A stretch of DNA of 64,000 nt from Sarcocystis neurona (GCA_000727475.1 KL647292.1:4879162-4943161), one strand, 5' to 3'; shown: positions 24,701 through 33,922, counted from the first letter of the stretch. The notes: generated from the sequence alone by a model not told the origin. Translations and numbers: made by a program.

Positions 24701-27195
24701 ACAGCCACTTCATACATACACGTGATTCCTTGTCGACATCCTTAGGCGCACGCAAGCCTCCATTTGCACAGGCGTATGAATATACTGTGCGTGTTGCCTG
24801 TGTATACAGAAAGGTTCATATATGTATATGTATACACGTATGTGTTTAAATGCACACATATGACTCGCATTTATTCACTCCGTGTCTATATATATATATG
24901 TACGCGTAACTTGTTGCAGCGTATACGTACTTAAGCACATGCGTATGTGTAAGCGTTTGCGTATATGTATGTATATATATTTGTTGGATTTATCTCATTT
25001 CAGCGGAGGTTCCTCCTTTTTCCTCTTCACCCGTGGTTGCTGTGCACGCCCTCGGTCTTCGGGCTGATGTCTACCAACGTGTGTTTCGTAGACTGCATGC
25101 AGAGTCGATACAAATAAGCAGAGACTTCCGGGAGAAGCACGGCGTCATTTTTGCCGCCTACGTCCTGCAGTCTTTGCTCATTCGTGTATATCTCTGCGAC
25201 CTTCTTTACCAGGGATTCTCCTTTATAGAGGAGTGTCTGGGCGGATGTCCCGTGTATCTGCGTGTACGTGAGATTGTGTGTGTCTGTGCCGCTGTCGGAG
25301 TAGCTTCGTACGGAGTCAACATCCGTCTTTTTCCAGCTCTGTTGTGTCTCTCGCTGCGTCGTCTACTTGCGTATGTATATCTTCCCAGGTACAATTGATA
25401 TCCTCTCTCTGCAGGAGGGACACGAACATGACTGCATGTTGTGGTCTGCGTGGCGGACCTCGCTTCTTCCTTCTGTGTAGAAGAGACACGCGCGCATGCG
25501 TAGGTGCGACTGGCTGTACGTGTATCATCACGCCTCTTATTTCTCGTTATCAACGTAGGCGTCTCTGTCTCCCTGTCTCTGTGCCCTGCTGTCTCGAGCG
25601 TCACCGTTGAGGTGTGCTCTTGGGCAGAGTTTCTTCTGCTGCGCCGACCGACCCTGCCTCGCTGGTGTGCGCACTTTCCTAATCTCTGCTGCGTCTTCCT
25701 CGTAGCTCTTTTTCTTGTGCTTCTTTGCTGCCGCTCCATCGCCGTCGTCGCTGTGCTGCTGCCGCTACGCTTCTTTCTCATGCCGTGCTGCTGCTGCTGC
25801 TCGTTCGCTGCTGTTGGTTTTTGTCGCTGCGCTCCTGCCGCTTCTCTTCTGCTGTTCTTCGGGCGTTCTGCTGCTCCCACGCTGCTGTTACTTGTTTCTT
25901 CCTGCTTGGAAATCATCCCCGCAACACCTCCCTCGTCACATTCTTCTGCTGTTTGCTTCCTGTGCCGGAGTGTCTGCTCTTTCGAGCCAGCCCTGCGTCT
26001 CCACTGTGTGTCTCTCCTGCTGCTTATCGCCTTGCGCTGCTCGCTGGCTGCCTGTCTGCGCGTTCCCCGTCTGTTTTTCTGCTAAAGCTGCACGTACTCC
26101 TACGAGTCCTCGGCTACGAATTCACTCGTATTGCTGGTCGCTCGTTTGGTTTTTCGGCTGCCGTCCCGCTGCTGCTCTTCTGCCATCTGTCGCCTTCTGT
26201 TGCGCTTCTCGTTCAGCCGCGGGCATTTCCTGCTTCCTCCCTTGCTGCTGTTGCTCCTTTTCTGCGACTCGGGCTGCCTCCTTTTGCTGCTGTTCCATCT
26301 GTGTTGCTGCTTCGCCGCTGCCGTTTCCTCGCTGCGGCCGCCCGTCATCTGGACTGTCGCTCTGCACGTACTGTGGCGTACCCATGCTCCCGGTTTTTTT
26401 GTTTTGTCTCTCCCGCTGCTTCTGCTGGCGCGTCTTCTACTGCGTGTTCTGCTCTTGCTTCTGCTCCTGCTGCTTCTGCTCCTGCCGCTGTATATACTGC
26501 TCGTGTATCTGCTGCTCCTGCTTCTCCGTCTTCTTCTCTTGCTTCACCTCTGCCGCCGTTGCTTCTCCTTCTGCATGTGCACCTCTCTTTGTTCTGCGTA
26601 TGGCACGCGTTCTCTGCCTTGTGCTTTTACGTGCCGTTCTGCCTCTACTACCGCTCCGTCTTCTGTCACCACCACTGCTCTTCTTCTTTCTCCACGCTGT
26701 ACGGCTGCTTCTTCTGTTGTTCGTTTTCGTCGTTTTCTTCTTTTTTTCCTTCCGTTTCCCGTTTCGCTTCGCTTCTTGCTTCTTCCAGCCCCTCCTACGT
26801 GTTGTTCTACTTTTCCTTTCCCTGTGCGTCTCGCTACTCAAGTCTCCTCGGCTGCTTCTGCTGCACATGGCTGCTGCTTGCTCCAGGGGGACTCTTGGTA
26901 CGAGACATGGCAGGAGCGCGGTTGCTGGTGGAAGACGGCTCTGAAGGAGGGCCGCAGCGGCAGCACCGGAGAGCACTGGGTTGAGAAGTGGGGAGAAGAC
27001 CTGCAGCAGGACGGAGCGGGCGAGAAGTGGTGCCAAAAATATGCCTGCAACCGCAACGGCGGCAGCCACGGCAGCAGCTGGGGCAACCGCTGGGGCCCAG
27101 GGGGAAACGGAGGACATGCCTGGGGAGAGGAGTGGACCAACGGCGACGTTCACAAATGGTGGCATGATACTTCTGGCAGACCTCCTGGTTGCTGA
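1402..27195 (+). CDS. Tryptophan-rich ESV1/LESV-like amylopectin-binding protein, 14-exon gene (whole span)
   Basis: Exons: 1402-2668, 4606-5467, 6157-6957, 7267-7434, 9098-9256, 12375-12618, 14133-14291, 16101-16463, 17909-18039, 18929-19035, 21117-21492, 22205-22384, 24184-24280, 26887-27195. Their sum is 5,223 nt (1,740 codons plus stop), and donor and acceptor phases agree at every junction. Residues 1-422 are Gln/Ser/Asn-rich low complexity. From about residue 611 to the end come repeated units of the type EKWxxxWxEKxDxxG, for example [26 protein letters not shown] and [14 protein letters not shown], with about 69 Trp in the model by hand count. This matches the Trp-rich, Gly/Asp/Glu-containing domain of plant ESV1 and LESV, which binds amylopectin helices and controls starch granule phase and turnover. 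Coccidia store cytosolic amylopectin granules, so a role in granule formation or mobilisation is inferred. I cannot tell ESV1 from LESV. Exon 4 is optional, and the N-terminal start is the first ATG of the frame rather than proven. Confidence 0.72.
2669..4605 (+). other. Intron 1 of ESV1/LESV-like gene, CTG-rich
   Basis: Contains a pyrimidine-rich block at 2820-2960, a long CTG/TGC tract at about 3837-4160, and a pyrimidine tract running into the acceptor at 4604-4605. Open frames here (for example a 179-codon minus frame at 3679-4218) are compositional products of the triplet repeats. Confidence 0.5.
4606..5467 (+). CDS. Exon 2 of ESV1/LESV-like gene: first Trp units
   Basis: Follows a clear pyrimidine tract ending ctctccacag and enters after two bases, completing a Gly codon with exon 1. 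Encodes 286 codons: Ser/Pro-rich start, a Glu-rich stretch ([13 protein letters not shown]) and poly-Ala, then the first Trp unit, [17 protein letters not shown], near residue 611 of the model. Ends CATGAGAG|GTGAGA after codon position 2. Confidence 0.65.
6157..6957 (+). CDS. Exon 3 of ESV1/LESV-like gene
   Basis: Acceptor ctgctgctgcag at 6156. The single leading G completes an Arg codon, so the join reads HER then [10 protein letters not shown]. 266 codons. Trp units at both ends ([32 protein letters not shown]) flank an Ala/Glu-rich middle. The donor is CCAG|GCAAGT, a consensus GC-AG donor, because the frame closes at TGA directly after it. Confidence 0.65.
7267..7434 (+). CDS. Exon 4 of ESV1/LESV-like gene (optional)
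   Basis: Acceptor ttacacacag at 7266, one base completing the codon. 168 nt, entering and leaving in the same phase. Encodes [17 protein letters not shown] followed by a basic tail; donor GACG|GTGACA is weak. Since exon 3 can also join exon 5 in phase, this exon may be skipped or false. Confidence 0.4.
7435..9097 (+). repeat. Intron 4 microsatellites, mainly (TA)n/(TATG)n
   Basis: Dense alternating TA, TATG and TACA runs, with the longest blocks at about 7565-7760, 7845-7935, 8515-8655 and 8935-9010. They read as strings of Tyr/Ile/Val/His in every frame, which explains the many spurious open frames. Confidence 0.7.
9098..9256 (+). CDS. Exon 5 of ESV1/LESV-like gene
   Basis: Acceptor gggccttgtgctgcag at 9097, phase 2 in and out. 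Encodes [18 protein letters not shown], then [16 protein letters not shown], a typical double Trp unit. Donor GAG AG|GTAACT. Joined directly to exon 6 it reads [12 protein letters not shown] in frame. Confidence 0.72.
9257..12374 (+). other. Intron 5 of ESV1/LESV-like gene
   Basis: Contains an imperfect tandem duplication near 9940-10275 (copies about 165 bp apart, sharing the acgtgtctYctggcc block and a tg/ta-rich body), (TA)n at 10400-10430 and 10670-10810, and strong acceptor-like sites at about 11099 and 12143 whose downstream frames carry no Trp unit. Confidence 0.5.
12375..12618 (+). CDS. Exon 6 of ESV1/LESV-like gene
   Basis: Acceptor tggcgtgccag at 12374, phase 2 in. Encodes [18 protein letters not shown] and then a Ser/Thr-rich stretch that ends KKTYEEVE. 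Donor GTGGAG|GTGAGG, phase 0 out, matching exon 7. Confidence 0.68.
13222..13397 (+). repeat. 22-bp minisatellite in intron 6 (8 copies)
   Basis: Eight copies of cggtgtaYgtacacYccacccg, mostly 22 bp (first 21, last 23). Copies 2 and 4 carry a ccgtactcg ending. Each unit contains the self-complementary core gtgtacgtacac or a one-base variant. The unit is not a multiple of three, so it is not a protein repeat. Confidence 0.9.
14133..14291 (+). CDS. Exon 7 of ESV1/LESV-like gene
   Basis: Acceptor gttgtttgctgcag at 14132, phase 0 in and out, 53 codons. Encodes [18 protein letters not shown], nearly the same unit as [13 protein letters not shown] in exon 10. Donor CAAGAG|GTGTGA. Confidence 0.72.
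14292..16100 (+). repeat. Intron 7: CTG tract and imperfect tandem duplication
   Basis: 14310-14770 is CTG/TGC-rich. (TA)n occurs at 14422-14447 and 14813-14875. A tandem duplication lies at about 15030-15400: both copies share cagcctacacgtga, then tgttggaag, then tgtgccagctgacaga; their spacing shifts from 161 to 217 bp because a ta/tg microsatellite was added. Confidence 0.6.
16101..16463 (+). CDS. Exon 8 of ESV1/LESV-like gene
   Basis: Acceptor gagcgtgcgcag at 16100, phase 0 in and out, 121 codons. Encodes [18 protein letters not shown] then [11 protein letters not shown], followed by a Ser/Pro-rich linker and a Gln/Glu run ending VLVQQR. Donor AAAGG|GTGAGT. Confidence 0.7.
16464..17908 (+). 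repeat. Intron 8: long CTG/TGC-rich tract
   Basis: 16600-17130 and 17280-17900 consist largely of CTG, GCT and TGC triplets on the sense strand and are open in several frames on both strands (Leu/Cys/Ala-rich). They lie between two phase-compatible Trp exons, so I read them as intron, not coding. Confidence 0.55.
17909..18039 (+). CDS. Exon 9 of ESV1/LESV-like gene
   Basis: Acceptor tctccttttcaactgcag at 17908, phase 0 in, phase 2 out. Ends with [17 protein letters not shown] and donor AAAC|GTGAGC. Joined to exon 10 it reads [15 protein letters not shown], in keeping with the Trp-unit spacing. Confidence 0.7.
18929..19035 (+). CDS. Exon 10 of ESV1/LESV-like gene
   Basis: Acceptor ggtcctttgcttctcag at 18928. 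Encodes [18 protein letters not shown], then EPDGSSH. Donor CACG|GTACAG is weak but leaves phase 1, as exon 11 needs; the join restores Gly ([13 protein letters not shown]). Confidence 0.68.
19036..21116 (+). other. Intron 10 of ESV1/LESV-like gene
   Basis: Holds the 28-bp repeat at 19429-19555, a ta/tg-rich block at 20040-20400, and an open segment at about 20430-20530 (IEWCDREC before a gtgagt) that does not fit the phase of the flanking exons. Confidence 0.5.
19429..19555 (+). repeat. 28-bp minisatellite in intron 10
   Basis: Four full copies and a partial fifth of ccttctcccacacgcacata plus acgtgcg, at 19429, 19457, 19485, 19513 and 19541. Copies diverge by a few bases each. Confidence 0.85.
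21117..21492 (+). CDS. Exon 11 of ESV1/LESV-like gene: densest Trp block
   Basis: Acceptor gcgggcgtgcgcag at 21116, phase 1 in, phase 2 out, 124 codons with 13 Trp. Units: [70 protein letters not shown]. The end KNGSSW precedes donor AG|GTGCGC. An upstream acceptor at 21070 would add 15 codons only if exon 10 left in phase 0. Confidence 0.75.
22205..22384 (+). CDS. Exon 12 of ESV1/LESV-like gene
   Basis: Acceptor ttggtgttcttcccag at 22204, phase 2 in and out. Encodes [18 protein letters not shown], then [16 protein letters not shown] and ends EKEGSN. Donor AACGC|GTAAGTG is strong. Confidence 0.75.
22438..22870 (+). repeat. About 220-230 bp imperfect tandem duplication in intron 12
   Basis: gtatctctgtgcttgtgtg occurs at 22471 and 22690, and gatagatactaacgcct at 22539 and 22769. 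The two copies share the same order of microsatellite blocks and differ in (TA)n length. Confidence 0.75.
23838..24183 (+). repeat. About 173-bp tandem repeat ending at the exon 13 acceptor
   Basis: Two near-full copies meet at about 24010, with a partial third copy upstream near 23710. Shared blocks are catctYcgcatgcata, tgtatattgtcctcgtga and gtgtttgtgggYttctgtct. The second copy ends in the acceptor used by exon 13 (ctgatag, 24183); the first ends in a matching unused AG at 24010. Confidence 0.75.
24184..24280 (+). CDS. Exon 13 of ESV1/LESV-like gene
   Basis: Phase 2 in (G completes Ala after GSN of exon 12), phase 0 out. Encodes [15 protein letters not shown] then [15 protein letters not shown]. 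Donor CTCAG|GTGAGT is strong. EKTGSN repeats the EKEGSN ending of exon 12, so exons 12 and 13 may come from a module duplication. Confidence 0.75.
24281..26886 (+). other. Intron 13 with a 1.3-kb pyrimidine/CTG tract
   Basis: The first part is tg/ta-rich. From about 25600 to 26870 the sense strand is very rich in C and T (CTG, CTT, TCT), open for more than 400 codons in two frames with Leu/Cys/Ser/Phe-rich products. It leads without a break into the acceptor of exon 14. I read it as an oversized polypyrimidine intron end. Confidence 0.55.
26887..27195 (+). CDS. Exon 14 (last) of ESV1/LESV-like gene
   Basis: Acceptor gctgcttgctccag at 26886, phase 0, 102 codons and TGA at 27193-27195, with 13 Trp. 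Units: [64 protein letters not shown]. The protein ends SGRPPGC. This is the clearest ESV1/LESV-like stretch in the window. Confidence 0.85.
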   Translation, partial: GDSWYETWQERGCWWKTALKEGRSGSTGEHWVEKWGEDLQQDGAGEKWCQKYACNRNGGSHGSSWGNRWGPGGNGGHAWGEEWTNGDVHKWWHDTSGRPPGC

Positions 27196-29711
27196 AGAGG
27201 TCCACATATATATATATATATAGTGTAAATATGTATGTATGTCCTTGTACATACAAGTACATACATGCATACACATGTATATGTATATGTCTGTGTACGT
27301 TCTCGTTCCTGTTGCTCGCAGAACCCCACAAGATGCCCCAAGGGGAAATCGGGGAACACGGAGAAGTAGAGAGACACGGCGACGAGACACGAAAGACAGC
27401 AGGAGAGAAAGTGAGAGAGCGAAAGAGGAGGGGACAGGAGGACAGACAGTTGGGAGGAGGGAGAACGGGAAAAAGCGAGGAAAAGAGAGGCAGAGCGCAG
27501 AGAGGAGCACTAGATAGAAAGAAAAGCAGAGAGGTCAAAAAACGGAAAAGAAAGGATATATATAGATAGAGAGAGACCGAGGAGGAGGACGGCTGGTGTT
27601 GCCAGTAGATTTGTTGGGACTGCAGGCGCAGGGGGGTGCCGCTGCGACGCGGAGGCAGGAAGTCCTGCTGCGAAAACAGCAGAGAGAAGAAGACGGGAGT
27701 GGAGAACAGAGGGCGGTGCTGGTGCAGCAAGGAGATTGCAGGGTCAAGAGAGAAACGGGGAGAGAGCGTGTTTGTGAAGCAGAGAGGCTGCGCTGCTGCA
27801 GCGACAGGATGCGAGGCAGTCGTGGCAGTAGTAGTAGGAGTAGTAGTATAGTAGTGAATCGGGAGCGCAGCAGACGCCGCCGCTGCTGAGGAAGAATGGG
27901 AGTTTGCAGTGGTGGCGGATGCTTTATTTGCACAGGCGTATCTCTTCGCACACACCTAAAAGTACATTCTTTATAGATGTGGAAGTCGGTCAACGGGGTT
28001 GTCTACGCGTACACACATTTATACCTGTGTGTGGATACATACGTGTATACAAGGGCGCTGCAAGAGAGGAAGAGAGAGACTGCAGAATGAGGTAAGTAGG
28101 AATAATAGTGTTAGTGTTGGTGTGTCGCATGTCAGTGGTGGGGCCGATGGTTGGGCTTTGAAAAGAGAGTGAGAGAGAAAGAAGCAAAAAAGAAAGACTT
28201 GTGGAAACGGGAGGTTGGAGTCGCTGCTGAGGAAGAAGAGAGAGAAGTGGGGAAGCGGCGCTCGTACTAACCGTAGCAGGTGCTCGTGGTGCTGCTTTGC
28301 TACTGCTGCAGGAGGTGGTGGTGCTCCTTCTGCTGCTGTCTCTGCCTTCTCTCTCTCTGCCGCTGCTTCCGTACACCGACATTGTACATAGAACTGCCAC
28401 CACGCATGCACTGCATATATATATATATACATACACATGTACATATATTCGTATCTGCGGGACATAGAGTTGCAGCAGGTCCCACCCAGGGCCGACCTTT
28501 CCCAGGGAAGACGGCACAAACCGCAACTACCAGCAAAACACGGGCAGATCACGGGCAGATCATGCAAGTACGCAGGGAGATTCATTTTCTTTCGTCCCCT
28601 AGCTGCGTGCATCACTAGTACATCAGCACTGTCTCTGCAACTTCCGAAAGTCGTGTGTGGCGGCGACAAAGAGGCGCTGCTGCTCAGAACCTGCAGAATA
28701 AGAGGAAGACGTGACTCCAAATTCTGCGCTCAAAAGGACGGGGGCAGGGGCTGTTGAATTCTGTGCCTTGTTGAGCCGCGTGCAACGCCATACCAGCCGG
28801 GAGGGGACGCTCTAAAAAGCACATGCATTGCTGTTTCCCTAGCCGCATACTGCACTGCCCCCAATGCTGCACAGAACCGCGTGCGTACACTGCTGCACTA
28901 AACCGCACGCAGTGTTTTACTAAACCACATACCCACTGGTGGTCGAGAACTGCCTGCGGGAGACTTTTCAACGGAAATATACTCCGGGAATTTGTCCTCG
29001 CGTCCCCCGGGCAAAGGCCCGACTAGATTCTCCGTAGCCCGCACGTGGTGACTCTAAACGCGGGACTGTCTTTATACAGTCCAGGCAATGCAGAGACCGA
29101 CGTCCTTGCCTTTCTTGACACGCACCTAGTGCACATACTGAGCTGCACGCAGGGTGAACTGGCCCGCGTCCAGGCGTATTAGTTTGCGTGCTGTCCTTGT
29201 TTGACTCTCTGCAATGCGTGCTATGCATTGCATGCTGGCGCACACATTGATTTGCGTCGACACATTTGCATAAGGATGTCGGAGGGACATACTTGGCGGA
29301 GCGTCCGCAGTGTATTTGTAGAGCGTCAGTGGAAGTATACAAACGCGTGCAAAACCTTTCTTCGACTTCACGCAGCGTGTGTGTGTGTAGCGCACGCCGT
29401 GCTTGTATAAATATGGGTGATCTGCCTGTCCTGGAATGCGCGGACCGCGTGTACCAAATCTGGGTCCTGTTGCGTATGCGTGTTTCGTAGTGCATGCGGA
29501 GCTCTTCTGTAATGGTTCAAGTGCCTGTATTGAAGTGCGTGAACTGCCTGTGTCGGGGATCGTTTTTACATGGGAATGCGTGCAGCACCACTGGCTTTCT
29601 GTAGACGCAGGCAGGGCGTGTTGATTGACACAGAGAAGTACGAACGGATGTATCAAATGCATGCCGCGTCACCGGTGGAGTGCAGACAGTGCCTCTGTCT
29701 CACCTATGTCG

Positions 29712-29780
29712 TGCCTGCATTGGGCTGCATGCACTGCCCACATTAGGCTGCAAGCACCGCCTGCATTAGGCTGCAAGCAA
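29712..29780 (+). repeat. 23-bp tandem repeat, three copies
   Basis: Three copies of tgcctgcattaggctgcaag plus cac/caa, at 29712, 29735 and 29758, with one to four differences. Related ctgcactaaaccg and gcatactgcactgc blocks lie at 28845-28940. Confidence 0.8.
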
Positions 29781-31111
29781 TGCACGTGCTGTGCTGTATG
29801 CCCTCCGTTTGCTGAATTCCGCGTAGTGATTTTGCTGGACCTGTAGGAATGGTCGTCTCGGGCTGAATGAGGTGTCCCCAGTGGACTCAGTGAAGTGCTG
29901 TTATTGGTTTGCGTGCAGTGAGTGTGTTGCACCCAAAGGCAGTGAGTGACATATGCAGCCTTTTTGGAGCAGTATCTTTTCTCACTTACACCTGACGTGT
30001 GCGGGCTGCGAGGCGTACACCGTGACAAGAAATATTTTGCCGCCGTGTGAAAACTGAGCACACGCATGTGTATGTGGATCTACATATGTCACCTTGTTGT
30101 ACCCTACATGCACGCACAGAGTCACGTACGAATATATGAGCCCGCGTGTACGTAATGTGTAGTGGCGACGCGCTACAGCAAGACAGGAACTAACATCTAG
30201 AAAAGAGATGCAGCATTACACGGGGTATTCAGAATTTCGAAGGAGTAAACACGATACCCATGGAATCGATCGTACGCAGTCGCGAACTTGCGTGCAGCAG
30301 TAGGGAGGCGTGTACGACTCGGGTGGGGTTCTGAGAAGTACAGTGTTTATGATACATAAGGCACATGGACTTGCCAAATTGTCAAGCATGTCGAGGTCTA
30401 CATACACTGTCGACGGAACTTTACCTCTATAGTCACGATACGGACGCCAGCGGCTGACTGCTTCGCTCCCTTACTCGTCCATCTTGTTTGGCATCGGAGA
30501 CGAGCACGAGTGCTCTTCCCACGTCAGTCTTTTCCTTTGTTACGGCCCTTCACAGTAAGGTGATGGAAAAGTGATACGTCTCTTGATACGGAATTACCGC
30601 AGAAGTCTACTTTAAGAGCGTAACTGCGCTGAGTCACGTTGCCCTCGCGCGCGTGAAGAGTCAAAATTTCCACTGCATGCGGGAGAGACCGTGTCGTTGT
30701 ATCTGGTGATACTCTGTGAAGGCAGATAGACGTGCCACGTACTGACTTCTAATCAAAAGCTCCCAAGATTTAGCGTGCTGTGCCCAGCACAAAAAGCAGT
30801 AAGAGGAATACCTGCACAGGAGTTGGCAGCGCGAGCACCTATTTCACGTCGGTGGCTTTTGTATAGGGGCAGCAGCTGACTATGGACCATACCACTGGCC
30901 CTGCAATTGCACAAAGCTCCTGCTGGAGCTCACATTGCCGTGTATACAAAACCATCACATACACCCTACATGAATCTCACGTATCCCACGCACGCGTACA
31001 AGCACAGTACCTGCTCCGAAGATCCTCTGAACAGAGGACGTGTACACGCCAGTTCCCGTTTATGCTTGTGCAAACACGCTTCCGCGCACGTCCACCTACG
31101 TGTAGACACAT

Positions 31112-31325
31112 ATTTCTCCTTAAGTACGTGTATAGATGTGTTATATACAGGTCCGCACACGTGTGTGTAATGCGTGGTACTCTATCGGGGTGGTTTTGCT
31201 CCCGTACTTCGGCTCTGTATTTCTTCTTACGCACGAGTGTAGTTCTGTTATATATCGGTCCGTACACGTGGGTGTACTGTATGGTGCTCTATAGAGAGTG
31301 ATTTTACTCCCGTGCTTCGGCTCTT
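31112..31325 (+). repeat. 107-bp direct tandem duplication
   Basis: The block from tatttctcct at 31111 recurs as tatttcttct at 31218. Shared landmarks 107 bp apart include gtccgYacacgtg (31151 and 31258) and ctcccgtRcttcggctct. The copies differ at a moderate number of positions. Confidence 0.8.
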
Positions 31326-33922
31326 TTTGGGGTCGGTACAGAGGTATCCACACTAAAGTTTTTCATTGTTTTACGCCCGTTGTGCAATTATTCTCGTTAC
31401 AGTTGACAGACAACACGCACAAATAAACGTCAGGTGAGCTACCTCCACGAAAGCGATATGCGCACACCTTGACACTCCAGGATGGGGTTGCGTGCCGCTT
31501 CTTCATTGTTGTAGTGTGTGACCACTGGGGGAAAACGTCTCTGTAATGGATCACCCTTTTGTTTTTCTTTGTCTGCTTAGTCAATCTGACACAATGCACG
31601 AAATCTCGAGGGCGCTGCGGCAAAAGTATACGCAGCACCAGTGCTTGACAGAAAAACTGTCGGAGTAATCCGTTATTAACAGATACCTCGGCTGCAGCCG
31701 TAAAAAACGACGGTTACAGAACACAAGTAGGAAGACGGTATGCAGCGCGTATTCCTCACCTGCCTACAGCATCAGAGAAATCCGCAGATCTTCACACAGC
31801 TACGTATGGTCGAGGATGTCGATTCCTGGAAGGTGTCGTTCACCCAGATCTTCTCTTGTCACACTGTGAAGTCACCGCTTTCCACACTCGTCGTAGATAC
31901 ACTCTTAGGATTACTGCTAACCTCAGCTGCTTCCACACACATATTTCCTGCCCAAGTGAGGTACAGCAACGCACAGGAAGATACATGCAACGCGCACCGA
32001 ACATCCTGCTCGGCAGACGAATGAGGTGTGGGTCCTCCGCTTCGCCGTGCAAGTAGATCGTCGTGTCTAGATATATAGACGTTGTGCAGGGGTAGGCAGA
32101 AGTATTGGCATATGCGTATCCATCATCCAACTCTCCACCTGTCTTCCGCTCGCACTCCGTCTTTCTCCCTCTCCCTATACAGCCGCATTTACACACATAT
32201 ATACATATATATACGTGTATATATGACCTCTTACTGTTCATATTTTTGTATTGCACAAGGTGAGAGTGGTGCACTTGCAAAATGGAAAAAAGTCACTAGT
32301 CACGTCAGCTTGTGAGTCCGTGTGTGTCTGCGTTTCTTCTTGTGGGGTTTTGATCGTTCAGAACTATGTGGCTCGTTCTGGTTGTGTTCATCGTGTGGCA
32401 CGTACCCAACCAGAGGCCACAGCTACTACCTCTGTACTAGTGCTACGCACAGAAAAAACGTCGGAGTATTTGCAAGCTGCCGTTGTTCTCTGTGTGTGTG
32501 TGTGTGTGCATCTCCCAGTAAATTGAGCTATGCCGCAACGCAACACGCGTATATCAGCTGTGCCTTAGGAAGCCCCTTGTTTCCTTCGTAAACTTGTGAT
32601 GAATATCTTTCTCCTGATATTCTTTCACCTTCTTCTTTCATTTTCCCTTGTTCCTTTCCTCCGTGTGTACACATGTGCATACATCTACATGCGTGCGTAC
32701 CTATTATCCTGTTCCATAGTGCGTAAGCTATTCACTGAAAAACCGTAGGTAGATGCTTCTTTCCTTTTACGGATGAGACAGGCTGCGACGTCTCTCTTCT
32801 CGTATGCCAGTTCTTCCTCATTTGCTGGTCCTCTTCGTCTTCACCTTTGTGCGTAATCGTGCAAGAAGCTTCACTTCTTCTTCGCAGCTTTGGCATCGTA
32901 TCTGAAGAACCACTTCGAAAGGTAGTTTTTTGTTGGTTTCCGGGACTATTTCTTCTGCGTACGGAATATTTCTATGAAGTACCTATACCCCCACGTATTC
33001 GCCCACCCCTCTGCACGCACATCTGAGTAAAACACCTTTTCCCCCATGCACATACGTGCACGTATATATACGTGTGGGTACCTTGCTGTCTTGCCCCACT
33101 GCATCCTGTCAGCCGTCGTACTGTTTGTCGCCCTTACAGGTATCAGCAGTCCACTAACTACCTCTACTTACACTATCTACCTACTTCATACACGTGGCAT
33201 CTTTTCACCCCCGCTCTACGTGTCCGTGCTTCTCTTTCTCTCTCGCTCCTTTACACTTTCTAGATGTATCCCCCTCCTCCCGTGGCTGCTTCTGTCTCTC
33301 GCTCGCTCTCGCTCTCTCAAGAAATACACACACACACACATCTCCCTGCTTTACGCGTCTCCGTTTCTGCCTATATCTCTTGTTCCCTGTCTCTCTCTAT
33401 ATATACATACATATATAGAGAGAGATACGTTGATGCCACGTTTGTATCGACTGTAATTTATTGATTCTACTACTTCAGCGTACCCCTTGATACAAGTCGT
33501 CACGTGCTTCGGTGGCTCCTTGCATGAGCCCCTTCTGAGCATTACACCAAGATACCTGTCTTTGAGTCTGTGTTCCCAGATAAATACCTGTCTGTCTGTC
33601 TCGCTCTATTTTGCTGTCTCTCCCAGTCCTTTTCTACTTCTGACTCCTTCTATGCGTAATATTTCCCTACAATCTTGCTCCCTGCTCGTGGACAGCGTCC
33701 CCCGATGGCGCATCTCCTCAACGCCCGACACCGTCCGCGTCACAGGAGTCAGCGACCCTCCACGCAGCAGTCCGCCTGCAGATTTGCACAGCTCGAAACA
33801 ACAACGCGCTCTTTTCTTCCTCTCTCTTCTCTCTTTGTACACCTCTGTCTTTGTCTCCCTGTACTCCTTTTCTGTAAAACAAGTTGTATGCGGCACCATG
33901 CCATGTCAGCAGAGAACCAGCG

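Larger units (their letters stand above)
27196..33922. other. Intergenic stretch between convergent genes
   Basis: No supportable gene. 27340-27560 is purine-rich on the + strand. 27780-28400 holds triplet repeats. 28800-29800 has short degenerate ctgca/gcatgc-rich repeats. 31112-31325 is a tandem duplication. 33050-33900 is pyrimidine-rich with CA and CT microsatellites. Open frames of 60-180 codons overlap each other and lack family motifs. Confidence 0.5.

Noticed and set aside
25715..26984. Two long + frames (409 and 419 codons), Leu/Cys/Ser-rich
   Set aside because: Several frames are open at once because the tract is nearly all pyrimidine; exon 14 uses the frame defined by its acceptor.
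26437..27955. Minus frames of 357 and 373 codons
   Set aside because: Antisense of exon 14 and of the pyrimidine tract; Ser/Leu/Pro-rich without motifs.
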